From positions 1,054,001 through 1,118,000 of the forward strand of contig NZ_BTTW01000001.1 in the NCBI RefSeq assembly GCF_036245865.1: 64,000 bases of DNA, written 5' to 3'. Below the pieces are notes generated by a model. It had not been told where the DNA came from, made no database searches, and saw nothing but the letters and a program-made list of their open reading frames with translations. The position numbers were made by a program, and so were the translations under genes. Positions 1 through 12,400 of this stretch are shown here, in pieces. This stretch comes from Corallococcus caeni (lineage in GTDB: Bacteria > Myxococcota > Myxococcia > Myxococcales > Myxococcaceae). How positions within the stretch are numbered: the first letter of the stretch is position 1; each line of letters begins with the position of its first letter.

Positions 1-1038
1 TACGAGCTGGGCATCGGCCTGGCGGCCAGCAACTGCATCGGCCTGTTCACCACGGAGTATCCGCTGGAGCGGCTGATGGCGCTGCCGGAGGCCACCACGG
101 TGGACGGCATCGTGTCCCTGTCCGTCCAGGTCCACGGCTCGCGCCGCGTGCGCCGGGTGGAGGTGGTGAAGCTGCGCGGCCGGCCCCACCTGACGGGCGA
201 GCACACCATGACCATCCACGAGGGGGGCGTGGAGTTCATCCCGCGCCTGGAGGCCGTCCCGCTGGAGTTCCGGGACGAGCCGCCCACGCTCAAGCGCAAG
301 GGCTTCGGGCTGCCGGAGCTGGATGCGCTGATGCACGGAGGGCTCCCGGAGCTCAGCACGACGATGCTCGCGGGGAGCATGGGCATTGGCAAGACGCTGC
401 TGGCCACGCACTTCGCCGCGGACGCCGCGCGCCACGGCGAGCGGGCGCTCTTCGTCTCCTTCTTCGACGCGCCGGCCATGCTCATGGCGCGCGCCAAGCG
501 CGTGGGGCTGGACGTGGATCCCCTGCTGGGCGAGGGGCGGCTGACGCTGCGGTACGTGCCCCCCATGGAGTTCGAGGCGGACGTGCTCGTGCGGGACATC
601 CTGCGGCAGGTGGACGCGCTCAAGGTCCAGCGGCTGGTGCTGGACGGGCTCACCGACCTGGAGCTGTCCATCATCGACCCCGGACGGCGGCGCACCTTCC
701 TGGCCTCGCTCGCGATGCGGCTGCGGATGCGGGGAGTCACCTCGCTCTTCACCCGCGAGGTGCCGAAGATCGTGGGCACGGAGCTGGACTTCAACGACGC
801 GCCGGTCGCCATCCTGGGAGAGAACCTGCTGCTGCTGCGCTACGTGGAGCTGCACGGTCAGATGCACCGCATCATGTCCGTGCTCAAGATGCGGGACAGC
901 GAGTACTCCCCCGACCTGCGAGAGTTCCAGATCAAGGACACCGGCGTGAAGGTGCTCGCCCCGGTGCGCTCCGCGGTAGGACTGTTGACAGGCCAGGCCC
1001 GCCCGCTGGGGACCACCGTGGGAGGGCTGGGTGAATGA
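1..1038 (+). CDS. KaiC/RAD55-like ATPase, C-terminal part (5' end outside window)
   Basis: The reading frame is open from base 1, so the gene begins upstream and only its last 345 residues are seen. The visible part holds a complete RecA/KaiC-type ATPase domain: a P-loop GSMGIGKT at bases 373-396, a hydrophobic strand ending in LDGLTD as the likely Walker B region, and the general RAD55/KaiC layout. The first 80 or so residues look like the tail of a preceding KaiC domain, as in double-domain KaiC-like proteins. In bacteria outside cyanobacteria these proteins are usually paired with response regulators and histidine kinases and are thought to act as ATP-dependent signalling switches. Here the stop codon overlaps the start of a receiver/kinase hybrid (ATGA), supporting a two-gene signalling unit. 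There is no evidence of a circadian role. Confidence 0.82.
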   Translation, partial: YELGIGLAASNCIGLFTTEYPLERLMALPEATTVDGIVSLSVQVHGSRRVRRVEVVKLRGRPHLTGEHTMTIHEGGVEFIPRLEAVPLEFRDEPPTLKRKGFGLPELDALMHGGLPELSTTMLAGSMGIGKTLLATHFAADAARHGERALFVSFFDAPAMLMARAKRVGLDVDPLLGEGRLTLRYVPPMEFEADVLVRDILRQVDALKVQRLVLDGLTDLELSIIDPGRRRTFLASLAMRLRMRGVTSLFTREVPKIVGTELDFNDAPVAILGENLLLLRYVELHGQMHRIMSVLKMRDSEYSPDLREFQIKDTGVKVLAPVRSAVGLLTGQARPLGTTVGGLGE

Positions 1039-2111
1039 GCCTGGTCCTCATCGCGGAGGATGAAGAGGCGCTCCTGGAGGTCTTCTCCGAGGTGGTGGAG
1101 GACCTGGGCCACCGGGTCATCCGCGCGCACAACGGCGAGGAGGCCCTGCTGCTGGCGCGCACGGAGACGCCGGACCTGGTGGTCAGCGACCACATGATGC
1201 CCCGGCGCACCGGCATGCAGCTGTTGCACGCCATGCGCTCCGAGCCGACCCTTTCGGACGTGCCGTTCCTGCTGTTGAGCGCGGCGCGCCCCCAGGGGCG
1301 TGAAGCGGCCCAGACCTTCCTCGCGAAGCCGGTGGACCTGAGCACCTTCGAGCAGGCCGTGAGCAGCGCGCTCAAGTACCGCGTGGAGCAACGGACGGAC
1401 GCCGCCCCGGCCGCGCGCGATGCGTCCGGTTCGGTGAGCCTGGCGCGCGAGGAGATGCTCAACTGGGTGGCGCACGAGCTGAAGACGCCGCTCTCCTCCG
1501 CGCGGCTCAACACGCAGCTCTTGCTGCGCAAGGTGCAGAAGCGCGGCATCGACGACGAGCGCCGCTCCGCGGAGGCCGTCCTGCGCCAGTTGGATCGGAT
1601 GAACGGGCTGGTGACGTCCATCCTGGACGCCTCCCGGCTGGCGGACGGCAAGCTGGAGCTGAAGCTACAGCCCACGGCGCTGGCGCCCTTCCTCCAGGAG
1701 CTCATCCAGGAGTGGCGCGAGCTCCAGCCGGACATGGACTTCACCTTCCACGACGGCGAGCCGCTGGAGCCCCTGCTGCTGGACGCGGAGCGGCTGCGCC
1801 AGGTGCTCAACAACCTGCTGTCCAACGCGGTGAAGTACAGCGGCACGTCGCGCCACGTGGAGATGGGCGTCACGCTCAACCCGGGCCTCGTCCTCATCCA
1901 CGTGCGCGACTGGGGCGTGGGCATCCCCGCCAGCGCCCTGCCCCACGTCTTCGACCGCTTCCAGCGCGCGGACGAGGACCGCGAGCGCGGCCACGGCCTG
2001 GGCCTCTTCATCGCCGCCGCCCTGGCGAAGCTGCACGGCGGCTCGCTCTCCGCCCGCTCCACCCTGGGCGAGGGCTCCACCTTCACCCTCCGTCTGCCCC
2101 GGCGGAACTGA
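1035..2111 (+). CDS. Receiver domain-histidine kinase hybrid
   Basis: A 358-residue cytoplasmic two-component protein. Residues 1-120 form a CheY-like receiver with the acidic pair near residues 8-9, phosphoacceptor Asp52 (VVSDHMMP) and the conserved Lys of FLAKPVD. A HisKA dimerisation helix follows with His147 in AHELKTP. The HATPase_c domain shows the N box (NLLSNAVKYS), G1 (DWGVGIP) and G2 (GHGLGLF). There is no membrane segment or sensor domain, so the input is probably phosphorylation of its own receiver or contact with the KaiC-like ATPase, whose stop codon it overlaps by four bases. The receiver-first order is common in myxobacterial hybrid kinases. The output partner is not in the window. 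Confidence 0.88.
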   Translation: MSLVLIAEDEEALLEVFSEVVEDLGHRVIRAHNGEEALLLARTETPDLVVSDHMMPRRTGMQLLHAMRSEPTLSDVPFLLLSAARPQGREAAQTFLAKPVDLSTFEQAVSSALKYRVEQRTDAAPAARDASGSVSLAREEMLNWVAHELKTPLSSARLNTQLLLRKVQKRGIDDERRSAEAVLRQLDRMNGLVTSILDASRLADGKLELKLQPTALAPFLQELIQEWRELQPDMDFTFHDGEPLEPLLLDAERLRQVLNNLLSNAVKYSGTSRHVEMGVTLNPGLVLIHVRDWGVGIPASALPHVFDRFQRADEDRERGHGLGLFIAAALAKLHGGSLSARSTLGEGSTFTLRLPRRN

Positions 2112-2205
2112 AGCAGCACTGCACGATTCCGCCGCAACCCCGCCCAAACCGACCAGCTTCGAAGTCCTTGAACACCCGGCGCTCTCGGTGAATTAGAAAG
2201 CGAGT

Positions 2206-3441
2206 GTGTCCACGCCTCCATCGTCCCGCCTGTCCTCGCTGCGCGTGCTGAAGCACCACGACTTCGCCTTGCTGTGGGGCGGGGCGGCGCTGTCGAACAT
2301 CGGCACGTGGATGGAGGTGCTGGCGCTGGGCGTGTACGTGACGAAGGTCACGGGGCGGGCGGAGTGGACGGGGGGCGTGGCGGCGCTGACGTTCCTGCCG
2401 GCCATCGTGCTGGCGCCGCTGGGAGGAGCGCTGGGGGACCGGTTCGACCGGCGCCGGGCGGTGGGCGTGGGGGCGCTGGTGCAGCTGGTGCTCGCGGGCG
2501 TGCTGGCGGCGCTGGCCTTCACGGGCGGGCTGACGGTGCGCTGGGTGGCGGTCGTGTCCTTCCTCAACGGCTGCGCGGTGACGCTCTTCACGCCCGCGTA
2601 CTCCGCGCTCATCGCCGTGTCGGTGCCGAAGGAGGACCTGCACAGCGCGCTCAGCCTCAACGCCGCGCAGAACAACCTGGGGCGCATCTGCGGGCCCGCG
2701 CTGGGGGCGCTCGTCATCGCCCACGCGGACGTGGCGTGGGCGCTGCTCATCAACACGCTGTCCTTTGGCGCGGTGCTGCTGTCGCTCACGCGCGTGCGGG
2801 CCACCGCGGCGGGGAAGCCGGCGGACTTCGGCGGGCTGTGGGCGGGCATCCTCCAGGGGTTCCGGGTCGCGCTCGCGGACGAAGCGCTGGTGGTGGCGCT
2901 GGGCGGCACGCTGGCCATCGCGGTGTGCATCGCGCCCTTCACGGCGCTGGCGCCGGTGATGGCCATCCAGGTGTTCCAGCTGGACGCGGGCGCGACGTCG
3001 GTGCTCGTCACCGCGCAGGGCGTGGGCTCGCTGGTGGCGGCGCTGGGCGCGGGGGCGCTCGCGGACCGGATGGGCAAGGCCCGGCTGCTGGAGGTGGGCC
3101 TGCTGCTGATTGGTCCGACGGCGGCGGCGTACTGGCTGTCGCCGTCGCTGCCGGTCGCGGCCGTCGCGGTGATGGCGCTGGGCGCCCTCTACATGCTGAC
3201 GCTCACGGGGCTGTCCGCGCTGTGCCTGGCCCGCGTGTCCACCGAGCTCCAGGCGCGCATCGCCAGCCTGAGCACGATGCTGCTCTTCGTGGGCTTCACG
3301 GTGGGCGTGTGGGTGCAGGGCGCGCTGGGGGACCGCTGGGGCATCCGGTGGGTCACCGCGAGCGCGGCCCTGGGGTTCTTCGTCCTCGCCGTGCTGCGGC
3401 GCGCCCTGCGCTCGCGCGGCTTCGCCGCCTTCGAAGTGTAA
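2206..3441 (+). CDS. MFS exporter next to the NRPS
   Basis: A 411-residue major facilitator protein with about twelve hydrophobic segments. It carries the MFS loop signature GDRFDRRRA after segment 2 and a second related loop (DRMGKAR) in the second half, and most resembles the EntS/MFS_3 type of siderophore and drug exporters. It starts with GTG, preceded by only a weak GCGAG ribosome-binding site. The gene lies 13 bases before the NRPS start on the same strand, so it most likely exports the NRPS product or gives self-resistance. A weak promoter-like TTGAAC lies at 2168-2173. The substrate is not predictable from sequence alone. Confidence 0.87.
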   Translation: MSTPPSSRLSSLRVLKHHDFALLWGGAALSNIGTWMEVLALGVYVTKVTGRAEWTGGVAALTFLPAIVLAPLGGALGDRFDRRRAVGVGALVQLVLAGVLAALAFTGGLTVRWVAVVSFLNGCAVTLFTPAYSALIAVSVPKEDLHSALSLNAAQNNLGRICGPALGALVIAHADVAWALLINTLSFGAVLLSLTRVRATAAGKPADFGGLWAGILQGFRVALADEALVVALGGTLAIAVCIAPFTALAPVMAIQVFQLDAGATSVLVTAQGVGSLVAALGAGALADRMGKARLLEVGLLLIGPTAAAYWLSPSLPVAAVAVMALGALYMLTLTGLSALCLARVSTELQARIASLSTMLLFVGFTVGVWVQGALGDRWGIRWVTASAALGFFVLAVLRRALRSRGFAAFEV

Positions 3442-3454
3442 CGGAGCCTCCCGA

Positions 3455-6400
3455 ATGACGACCTCCTCGCCGGCCACGCCGGGGAAGAAGCGCGCCCCGC
3501 TGCCCCTCGTTTCCAGGGCGCAGGCGCTCCCGCTGTCCTTCATGCAGCAGCGCCTGTGGTTCCTGGCGCAGCTGGAGGGCACGAGCGCCACGTACAACGT
3601 CTACTTCTTCGTGCGGCTGAAGGGCGCGCTGGACGCGGGCGCGCTGGAGCGCTCCCTCCAGGGCGTCGTGGCCCGGCATGAATCGCTGCGCACCACCTTC
3701 GCCACCGTGGACGGCCAGCCGGTGCAGCGCATCACCCCTGCGCTGGACGTGCCCCTGCGCGCGGTGGACCTGTCCACGAAGGGGGAGGCGCCCGAGAGGG
3801 AGCGCGCCCTTCGCGAATGCGCGGAGGCCGAGGCCCGCACGCCGTTCGACCTGGAGCGCGGCCCGCTGGTGCGGACCACGCTGGCACGCCTTTCACCCGA
3901 CGAGCACGCGCTGCTCTTCGTCACGCACCACATCGTCTGCGACGCGGTGTCGCTGGGGTGGATGGCGAACGAGCTGGGCGCGCTCTACACCGCCTTCACG
4001 CGGAACGAAGCGCCCCGGCTGCCGGAGCTGCCGGCGCAGTACGCGGACTTCGCGCACTGGCAGCGCCAGACGCTCACGGGCGACGTCCTGGAGGCCGAGC
4101 GCGCGTGGTGGAAGCAGCGGCTGGAGGGAGCGCCGCCCGCGCTGGAGCTCCCCACGGACCGGCCCCGTCCGCCGCGCCAGACGTCCCGGGGCGCGGTGTA
4201 CCGCCTGCCCATGCCCCCGGCCCTGGCCACGGGCCTCCGCGAGCTGAGCCGCAAGGCCGCCGTCACGCCGTACATGGCGCTGCTAGCGGCGTTCCAGGTG
4301 CTGCTGCTGCGCTACAGCGGGCAGGAGGACCTGGTGGTGGGCACGCCCGTGGCGGGGCGCGGCCGTCGCGAGGTGGAGCGGCTCATCGGCTTCTTCGCCA
4401 ACACGCTGGCGCTGCGGCTGGACGCGTCCGGTGACCCGACGTTCCTCGCGCTGCTGGGCCGCGTGCGCGACGTGTGCCTGGGCGCGTACGCGCACCCGGA
4501 CATGCCCTTCGAGCAGCTGGTGGACCTGCTGGTGCCCCAGCGCGACCCCAGCCGCTCGCCGCTGTTCCAGGCGATGTTCGTGCACGTGCACTCGCCGTGG
4601 GCCGCGCTCAAGTGGCCCGGCCTCACCGTGACGGAGGTGGACTTCGAGCCCGGCGTCGCGCGCTTCGACGTCACCCTCTTCCTCTACGAGGACGCAGGCG
4701 GCATGGAGGCCCGCTGGGAGTACAACGCGGACCTCTTCGACGAGGCGACGGTGGCCCGCATGGCCGCGCACTACGCGCGGCTGCTGGAGGGCGCCATCGC
4801 CCGGCCCGAGTCCCCCGTGTCCGCGCTACCCCTGCTGACGGCGCGCGAGCGGGAGCGCGCGGTGGTGGACTGGAACGACACCTTCGCGGAGGTGCCGGTG
4901 CGCTCCGGGGTGCACGCCCTCTTCGAGGACAGCGTGCGCAAAAGCCCGGACGCGGTGGCGGTGCGCTTCGGGGACGCGCACCTGACGTATGCGCAGCTGG
5001 AGGCCCGCGCGAACCGCGTGGCCCATGCGCTGAGGGCGCGCGGCGTGGCGCCGGACACGGCGGTGGGGCTGTGCGTGGACCGCTCGCTGGAGCTGGCGGT
5101 GGGCGTGCTGGGCATCCTCAAGTCGGGGGCGGCCTACTGCCCGTTGGACCCGGCCTATCCGCCGGAGCGGCTGGCGCTGATGCTCCAGACGTCGCGCGCG
5201 AAGGTGCTCGTCACCCGGCGCTCGCTGGCGTCCGGCCTGCCGGAGGACGGCGTGGAGCGGCTGTTCCTGGAGGACGACCCCGGCACGCCCGACACGGCGC
5301 CCGCGCCCGTGGGAGGCCCGGACACGCTGGCCTACGTCATCTTCACGTCCGGCTCCACGGGCGTGCCCAAGGGCGTGGCCATGCCGCACCGCCCGCTGCT
5401 CAACCTCATCCAGTGGCAGGTGCGCCGCTCCGCCGCGCCCCGGGGGCGCACGCTCCAGTTCTCCGCGCTCAGCTTCGACGTGTGCTTCCAGGAGATGCTG
5501 CCCACCTTCGCCGCGGGCGGAGAGCTGGTGCTCATGCCGGAGGACACGCGGCGCGACGGCCGGGCCCTGCTCACGCTGATGCGCGCCCACGGCGTCGAGC
5601 GCATCTTCCTGCCCTTCGTGGCGCTCCAGCACCTGGCGGAGGTGGCGGACGCGGAGGGCCTGGTGCCCACGTCGCTCAAGGAGATCAACACCGCGGGCGA
5701 GCAGCTGCGGATGACGCCCGCGCTGCGCAGGCTGCTCCACGCGCTGGACGGGTGCGTGCTGGACAACCACTACGGCCCCACGGAGACGCACGCGGCCTCC
5801 GCCCACGTGCTGAAGGGCAACCCGGACGCGTGGCCGGACCTGCCGCCCATTGGCCGCACCATCACCAACGCGCGCACGTACCTGCTGGACTCGCGCGGCG
5901 AGCCGGTGCCGGTGGGCGTCGCGGGCGAGCTGTTCATTGGCGGCGCGGGGCTGGCGCGAGGCTACCTGCACCGGCCGGACCTGACGGCGGAGCGCTTCGT
6001 GCCGGATCCGCTGAGCCCTCACCCGGGCGCGCGGAGGTACCGCACCGGTGACTTCGCGAGGTACCTGCCGGACGGCACGCTGGAGTTCCTGGGCCGGCGC
6101 GACGCGCAGGTGAAGCTGCGCGGCTACCGCATCGAGCTGCCGGAGGTGGAGGCGGCGGTGGCGAGGCTGCCGGGCGTGAAGGACGTGGCGGTGGTGGCCC
6201 GCGAGGACGCGGCCCGGGGCAAGCACCTGGTGGCCTACGTGGTGACGCAGCCGGGGGCGGCCGTGGACGCCGGGGCGCTCAAGGCGGCGCTGCGCGAACG
6301 GCTGCCCGAGTACATGGTGCCCGCGGCCTTCGTGCTGCTGGACGCGTTCCCCCTCACCCCCAGCGGCAAGCTGGACCGCCGCGCCCTGCCCGCGCCGGGC

Positions 6401-9400
6401 GAGGACGCGGAAGGAGCCCGGGCCTTCGTGGCCCCGCGCACGCCGCTGGAGACGGAGGTGGCGGGCGTCTTCGCCGCGCTGCTGGGCCTGCCGCGCGTGG
6501 GCGCGCAGGACCACTTCTTCGAGCTGGGCGGCCACTCCCTGCTGGCGACGCAGGTGACGGCGCGGCTGCGCGACCGGCTCCAGGTGGACCTGCCCGTGCG
6601 CGCGCTGTTCGCCTTCCCCACCGTGGAGGAGCTGGCGGAGCACCTGGCTTCGCTGAAGCCGGAGGCCGGCCCGGACGCGGAGCCGCCGCTCGTGCCTCGG
6701 TCGGATGGCGAGACGCCGCCCCTGTCCTTCGCGCAGGCGCGCCTGTGGTTCCTCACCCGGATGGATCCGGAAGGGTTCTCCTACAACCTGCCCTGGTTCA
6801 CGCGCTGGACGGGCCCCCTGGACCCGGGCGCGCTGGAGCGCAGCCTCCAGCGCCTGGTCCAGCGCCACGAAGCCCTGCGCACGACGTTCGTGGAGCACGA
6901 GGGCCAGCCGGTGCAGCGCATCGCGATGGCGCTGGACGTGCCCTTGCGCCGCGAGCAGGTGTCCTCGCCGCGAGCGCTCACGCGCCGGGCCGAGGAGGAG
7001 GTGCGCCGCCCCTTCGACCTCGCCGAGGGCCCCCTGCTGCGAGCAACGCTGGTGCGCGTGGGAGACGGGGACCATGCCCTGCTCGTCACGCTGCACCACA
7101 TCATCTGCGACGGCTGGTCGCTGGGCGTGATGGAGCGCGAGCTGACGGCGCTCTACCGCGAGGAGACGGGCGGGGCCGAGGCGCGGCTGCCCGCGCTGTC
7201 CCTCCAGCCCGCGGACTACGCGCGCTGGCAGCGCCTGGCCTGGGTGGGCTCGGGCATGGACGCGCGGCTCGGGTGGTGGAAGGCCCGGCTCCAGGACGCG
7301 CCGCCCGCGCTGATGCTGCCCACGGACCTGCCGCGTCCGGCGGTGCAGACCTTCGAGGGCGCGCACCTGGCCTGGAAGGCCTCGCCCGCGCTGTCACGAG
7401 CCGTGGAGGCGCTGGGTCAGCGTCACGGCGTGACGCCCTTCATGATGCTGCTGGCGGGCTTCCACGCCCTGCTCTCCCGCTACAGCGGCCAGGACGACGT
7501 CGTCATCGGAGCGCCGCTCGCGGGCCGTCAGCGCCAGGAGCTGGAGGGGCTCGTCGGCTTCTTCATCAACACGGTGCCCCTGCGCATCACCGCGCCCCGG
7601 GACGCGACCTTCCGCGACCTCGTGGGGCTCGCGCGCGACGTCACGCTGGAGGCCTTCGCCCACCAGGATCTGCCCTTCGAGCAGCTGGTGAACGCGCTCC
7701 AGCCCGAGCGGGACACCCGCCGCGCGCCGCTGTTCCAGGTGATGTTCGTCCTCCAGAACGCCGGAGGCGCCCCGGCGAAGGCCCTGCCGGAGCTGGCCGT
7801 GGAGCCGCTGGACGTGGAGACGGGGATGTCGAAGTTCGACCTCACCCTCTTCGCGCAGGAGGCCCAGGACGGCCTGGGCTTCCTCTGGGAGTACAACACC
7901 GCCCTCTTCGAGGAGGCGACGGTGGCGCGCATGGCCGCGCACTACACGCGCCTGCTGGAGGCCGCCGTCTCCAGGCTGGAGCAGCCCCTCTCCCGCATCC
8001 CGCTGCTCTCCGAGGAGGAGCGCCACCGGCTGCTGGTGGACTGGAACGACACCCGCGCCGCCTATCCGCGCGACGCCTCGTTGTCCGCCCTCGTCGAGGC
8101 GCAGGCCGCGCGCACGCCGCACGCCATCGCGGTGGCGTTCGAAGGCAGCCACCTGACGTACGCGGAGCTGGACGCCCGCGCCAACCAGCTCGCGCACCAC
8201 CTGCGCGGCCTGGGCGTGGGCCTGGGCACCCTGGTGGGCCTGTGCACGGGCCGCTCGCTGGAGATGGTGGTGGCCACGCTGGCCATCCTCAAGGCCGGAG
8301 GCGCCTACGTCCCGCTGGATCCCTCCTACCCGACCGAGCGCCTCCTCTTCATGGTCCGGGACACGCGGCTGCCGGTGCTGCTCGTGCAGCCGGGCCAGGA
8401 GTCGAAGCTTCCGGCGGTGGAGGCGCGGGTGGTGGTGCTGGAGCCGTCGTGGAGTGCGTTCGCGAAGGAGTCCACGCAGGCCCCGCGCCTCACCGTGCCC
8501 CCCGAGGCCCTGGCCTACGTCATGTACACGTCCGGCAGCACCGGCCGGCCCAAGGGCGTGTGCATCCCGCACCGGGGCGTGGTGCGGCTGGTGACGGGCA
8601 CGTCCTACGCGCGGTTCGGGCCGGAGGAGGTCTTCCTCCAGCTCGCGCCCATCTCCTTCGACGCCGCGACCCTGGAGCTGTGGGGCGCCCTGCTCCACGG
8701 CGCGAAGCTGGTCGTCTTCCCGGCGCATCAGCCCTCGCTGGAGGAGCTGGGTGCCACGCTGGAGCGCGAGGGCATCAGCGCGCTGTTCCTCACCACCGCG
8801 CTGTTCGAGCAGATGGTGCTGGCACAGCCCCGCGCGCTCGCGGGCGTGCGGCAGGTGATGACGGGCGGGGACGTGATGTCCCCGGTGGCGGCGCGGCGCA
8901 TGCTGGAGACGGGCCGCGAGCTCATCAACGTCTACGGCCCCACGGAGAACACGACGTTCTCCACCTCCTTCGAGCTGAAGACGGCGCGTGACGCGGTCCA
9001 TCCCGTGCCCATCGGCCGTCCCATCGGACACACGCAGGCGTACGTGCTCGACGCGCGGCCGGAGCCGCCGCCGGTGGGCGTGGCGGGCGAGCTGCACGTG
9101 GGCGGCGACGGGCTGGCGTGGGGCTATCTGAACGAGCCCGCGCTGACGGCGGAGCGCTTCGTGCCGCACCCGTTCAGCACCACGCCGGGAGAGCGGCTGT
9201 ACCGCACCGGCGACCTGGCGCGGTGGCGGCCGGACGGGCTGCTCGCGTTCCTGGGGCGGAGCGACACGCAGGTGAAGCTGCGCGGCTTCCGCATCGAACC
9301 GGGCGAGGTGGAGGTCGCCGTGCGCGGCCTGCCCGGCGTGGAGGACGCGGCCGTGGTCGTGCGCGAGGACGCGCCCGGCGACAAGCGGCTGGTGGCGTAT

Positions 9401-12400
9401 GTCGTGGGCAAGGAAGCGGAGCCGGGCGCCCTGCGCGCCAGCCTCGCCGCGAAGCTGCCGGGGCACATGGTGCCCTCCGCGTTCGTGAAGCTGGAGCGGC
9501 TGCCGCTGACGCCCGTGGGCAAGCTGGACCGCCGGTCCCTGCCCGCCCCCGAGCCCACGCGAGGCGACGACTTCGTGGCCCCCAAGGAGGGCTGGGAGGC
9601 CCTGGTCGCGGAGCTGTGGGCGCCCCTCTTGAAGGTGAGCCGAGTGGGCGCGCACGACAACTTCTTCGACCTGGGAGGCCACTCGCTCCTGGCCACGCGC
9701 GTGGTGTCGCGCCTGCGGGACGTGCTCCATCAGGACGTGCCCCTGCGCCTGCTCTTCGAAGCGCCCACGGTGGCCCGCTTCGCCGAGCGCCTGGAGGCCC
9801 TGAAGCAGGGAGACGCGGGCCCGAAGCCGCCGCCCCTGGTGCACGTTCCGCACGACGGAGCAGTGCCCCTCTCCTACGCGCAGCAGCGGCTGTGGTTCCT
9901 CACGCGGTTGGATCCGGGAGGCTACGCGTACAACGTGCCCTTCTTCTTCCAGCTGGAGGGGCCGCTGGAGGCCCGCGCGCTGGAGGCCGCGTTGGACGCG
10001 CTCGTCCAGCGCCACGAGGCCCTGCGCACCACCTTCTCCGAAGCGCACGGCCAGCCCGTGCAGCACGTCCGCGAGCACCAGCCCCTGACGCTCACGTTCG
10101 AGGAAGGCTCGGACGAAGCGCTCCGCCAACGCGCGGAGGCGGAGGTGCGCAAGCCCTTCGACCTGGAGCACGGGCCCCTCGTGCGCGCCACGCTGGTACG
10201 CACCGCGCCGCAGCGGCACGCGCTGCTGCTGGTGATGCACCACATCGTCTGTGACTTCTGGTCCATCGACATCCTGGTGCGCGAACTCAAGGCCCTCTAC
10301 GCCTCGAGCCTGCGGCACGAAGCCCCCGCCCTGCCCCAGCTCCCCGTGCAGTACCCGGACTTCGCCATCTGGCAGCGCGACTGGCTGCACGGCGAGGCCC
10401 TGGAGGCGCAGCGCGCGTGGTGGAAGGGGCACCTGGAGGGCGCTCCTCCCGCGCTGGACCTGCCCACGGACAGGCCGCGTCCGCCCGTGCAGTCCTTCAA
10501 GGGCCTTCAGCTCTCGCGTCCGCTGCCCGCTTCTCTCCCGGCCGCCATCCAGTCGCTGGCGCGCGATGCGGGCGTCACGCCCTTCATGCTGCTGCTCGCG
10601 GGCTTCCACGCGCTGCTCGCCCGCCACAGCGGCCAGGAGGATCTCGTCATCGGCACGCCCATCGCCGGGCGCGGCCGTCGCGAGGTGGAGAACCTCATCG
10701 GCTTCTTCACCAACACCCTCGCCCTGCGCGTGGACGCCTCCGGCGCGGAGAACTTCCGCACCCTGCTGGGCCGCGTGCGCGAGGCCTGCCTCGGTGCCTA
10801 CGCCCACCAGGACATGCCCTTCGAGCAGCTCGTCGACGCGCTCGTCCCCTCCCGGGACCTGAGCCGCTCGCCGCTGTTCCAGGTGATGTTCGTCTTCCAG
10901 AACGCAGGCGCTCCCTGGGAGCTGCCCGGTGTCTCCGTGCGCGCGCTCACCTTCGAGCCCGGCATGGCCAAGTTCGACCTCACCCTCTTCGTGCGCGAGT
11001 CGCCCGAAGGCTGGGTGAGCGTCTGGGAATACAACACCGCCCTCTTCGAAGAGGACACGGTCGCGCGCTTCGCGGACCACTACACGCGCCTGCTGGAGTC
11101 CGCCATCGCGGAGCCCGAGCGGCCCATCGCCCGCATCCCGCTGCTCTCCGAGGAGGAGCGTCAGCAACTGCTGGGGACCTGGAACGACACCGGCTCCGAC
11201 TACCCGCGCGACGCGTCCCTGCCCTCCCTCTTCGAGGAGCAGGTGGCGCGCGCGCCCCAGGCCATCGCGATGGAGTTCGAAGGCAGCCAGCTGACGTACG
11301 CGGAGCTGGATGCCCGCGCCAACCAACTGGCGCACCACCTGCGAGGAATGGGCGTGGGCCTGGGCAGCCGCGTGGGCCTGTGCACGGGCCGCTCGGTGGA
11401 GCTGGTGGTGGCCACGCTGGCCATCCTCAAGGCCGGGGGCGCCTACGTCCCGCTGGATCCGTCCTACCCGGCCGAGCGCCTGGACTTCATGATGCGCGAC
11501 GCCCAGGTCCTCGTCGTGCTGGTGCAGCCGAAGCTGGTGGAGTCGCTGCCCCGCACATCGGCGCGGACGGTGCTGCTCGACGCGGAGGGACGGGACTGGG
11601 CCCACGCCCCGGTGGCCCCGCCCCACGTGGAGATCCCCGCGGAGGCGCTCGCGTACGTCATGTACACGTCCGGCAGCACCGGCCGGCCCAAGGGCGTCTG
11701 CATCCCGCACCGGGGCGTGGTGCGCCTGGTGACCGGCGTGGACTACGCGCGGCTGGGGCCGGAGGAGGTCTTCCTCCAGCTCGCGCCCACGTCGTTCGAC
11801 GCCGCCACGCTGGAGCTGTGGGGCGCCCTGGTCCACGGCGCGAAGCTGGTGGTCTTCGGTCCGCATCCGCCCTCGCTGGAGGAGCTGGCCCGGACGCTGG
11901 AGGCGCGCGGCATCACCACCCTCTTCCTCACCACCGCCCTCCTGGAGCAGATGGCGATGGCGCAGCCCCAGGCGCTCGCGAGGATGCGGCAGCTCATCAC
12001 GGGCGGAGACGTGATGTCCCCCGTGGCCGCGCGCAGGCTGCTGGACGAGGGTCAGGTCATCGTCAACGCCTACGGCCCCACGGAGAACACGACCATCTCC
12101 ACCGCGTACCGGCTGACCGTGCCCGGTGACGCGACAGCCCCCATTTCCATCGGCCATCCCATCGCCAACTCGCAGGCCTACGTGCTGGACGCGCTGGGAG
12201 CCCCGGCGCCCGTGGGCGTCGCGGGCGAGCTGTACGTGGGCGGTGACGGCCTGGCGTGGGGCTACTTGCACCGGCCGGACCTGACGGCGGAGCGCTTCGT
12301 CCCGCATCCGTTCAGCACCACACCGGGAGCACGGCTGTATCGGACGGGAGACCGCGCGCGGTGGCGCGCCAACGGTGTGCTCGACTTCCTGGGCCGGAAC

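Noticed and set aside
4826..7366. 846-codon minus-strand frame inside the NRPS gene
   Set aside because: Same cause; the sequence is low in complexity and lacks any family motif.
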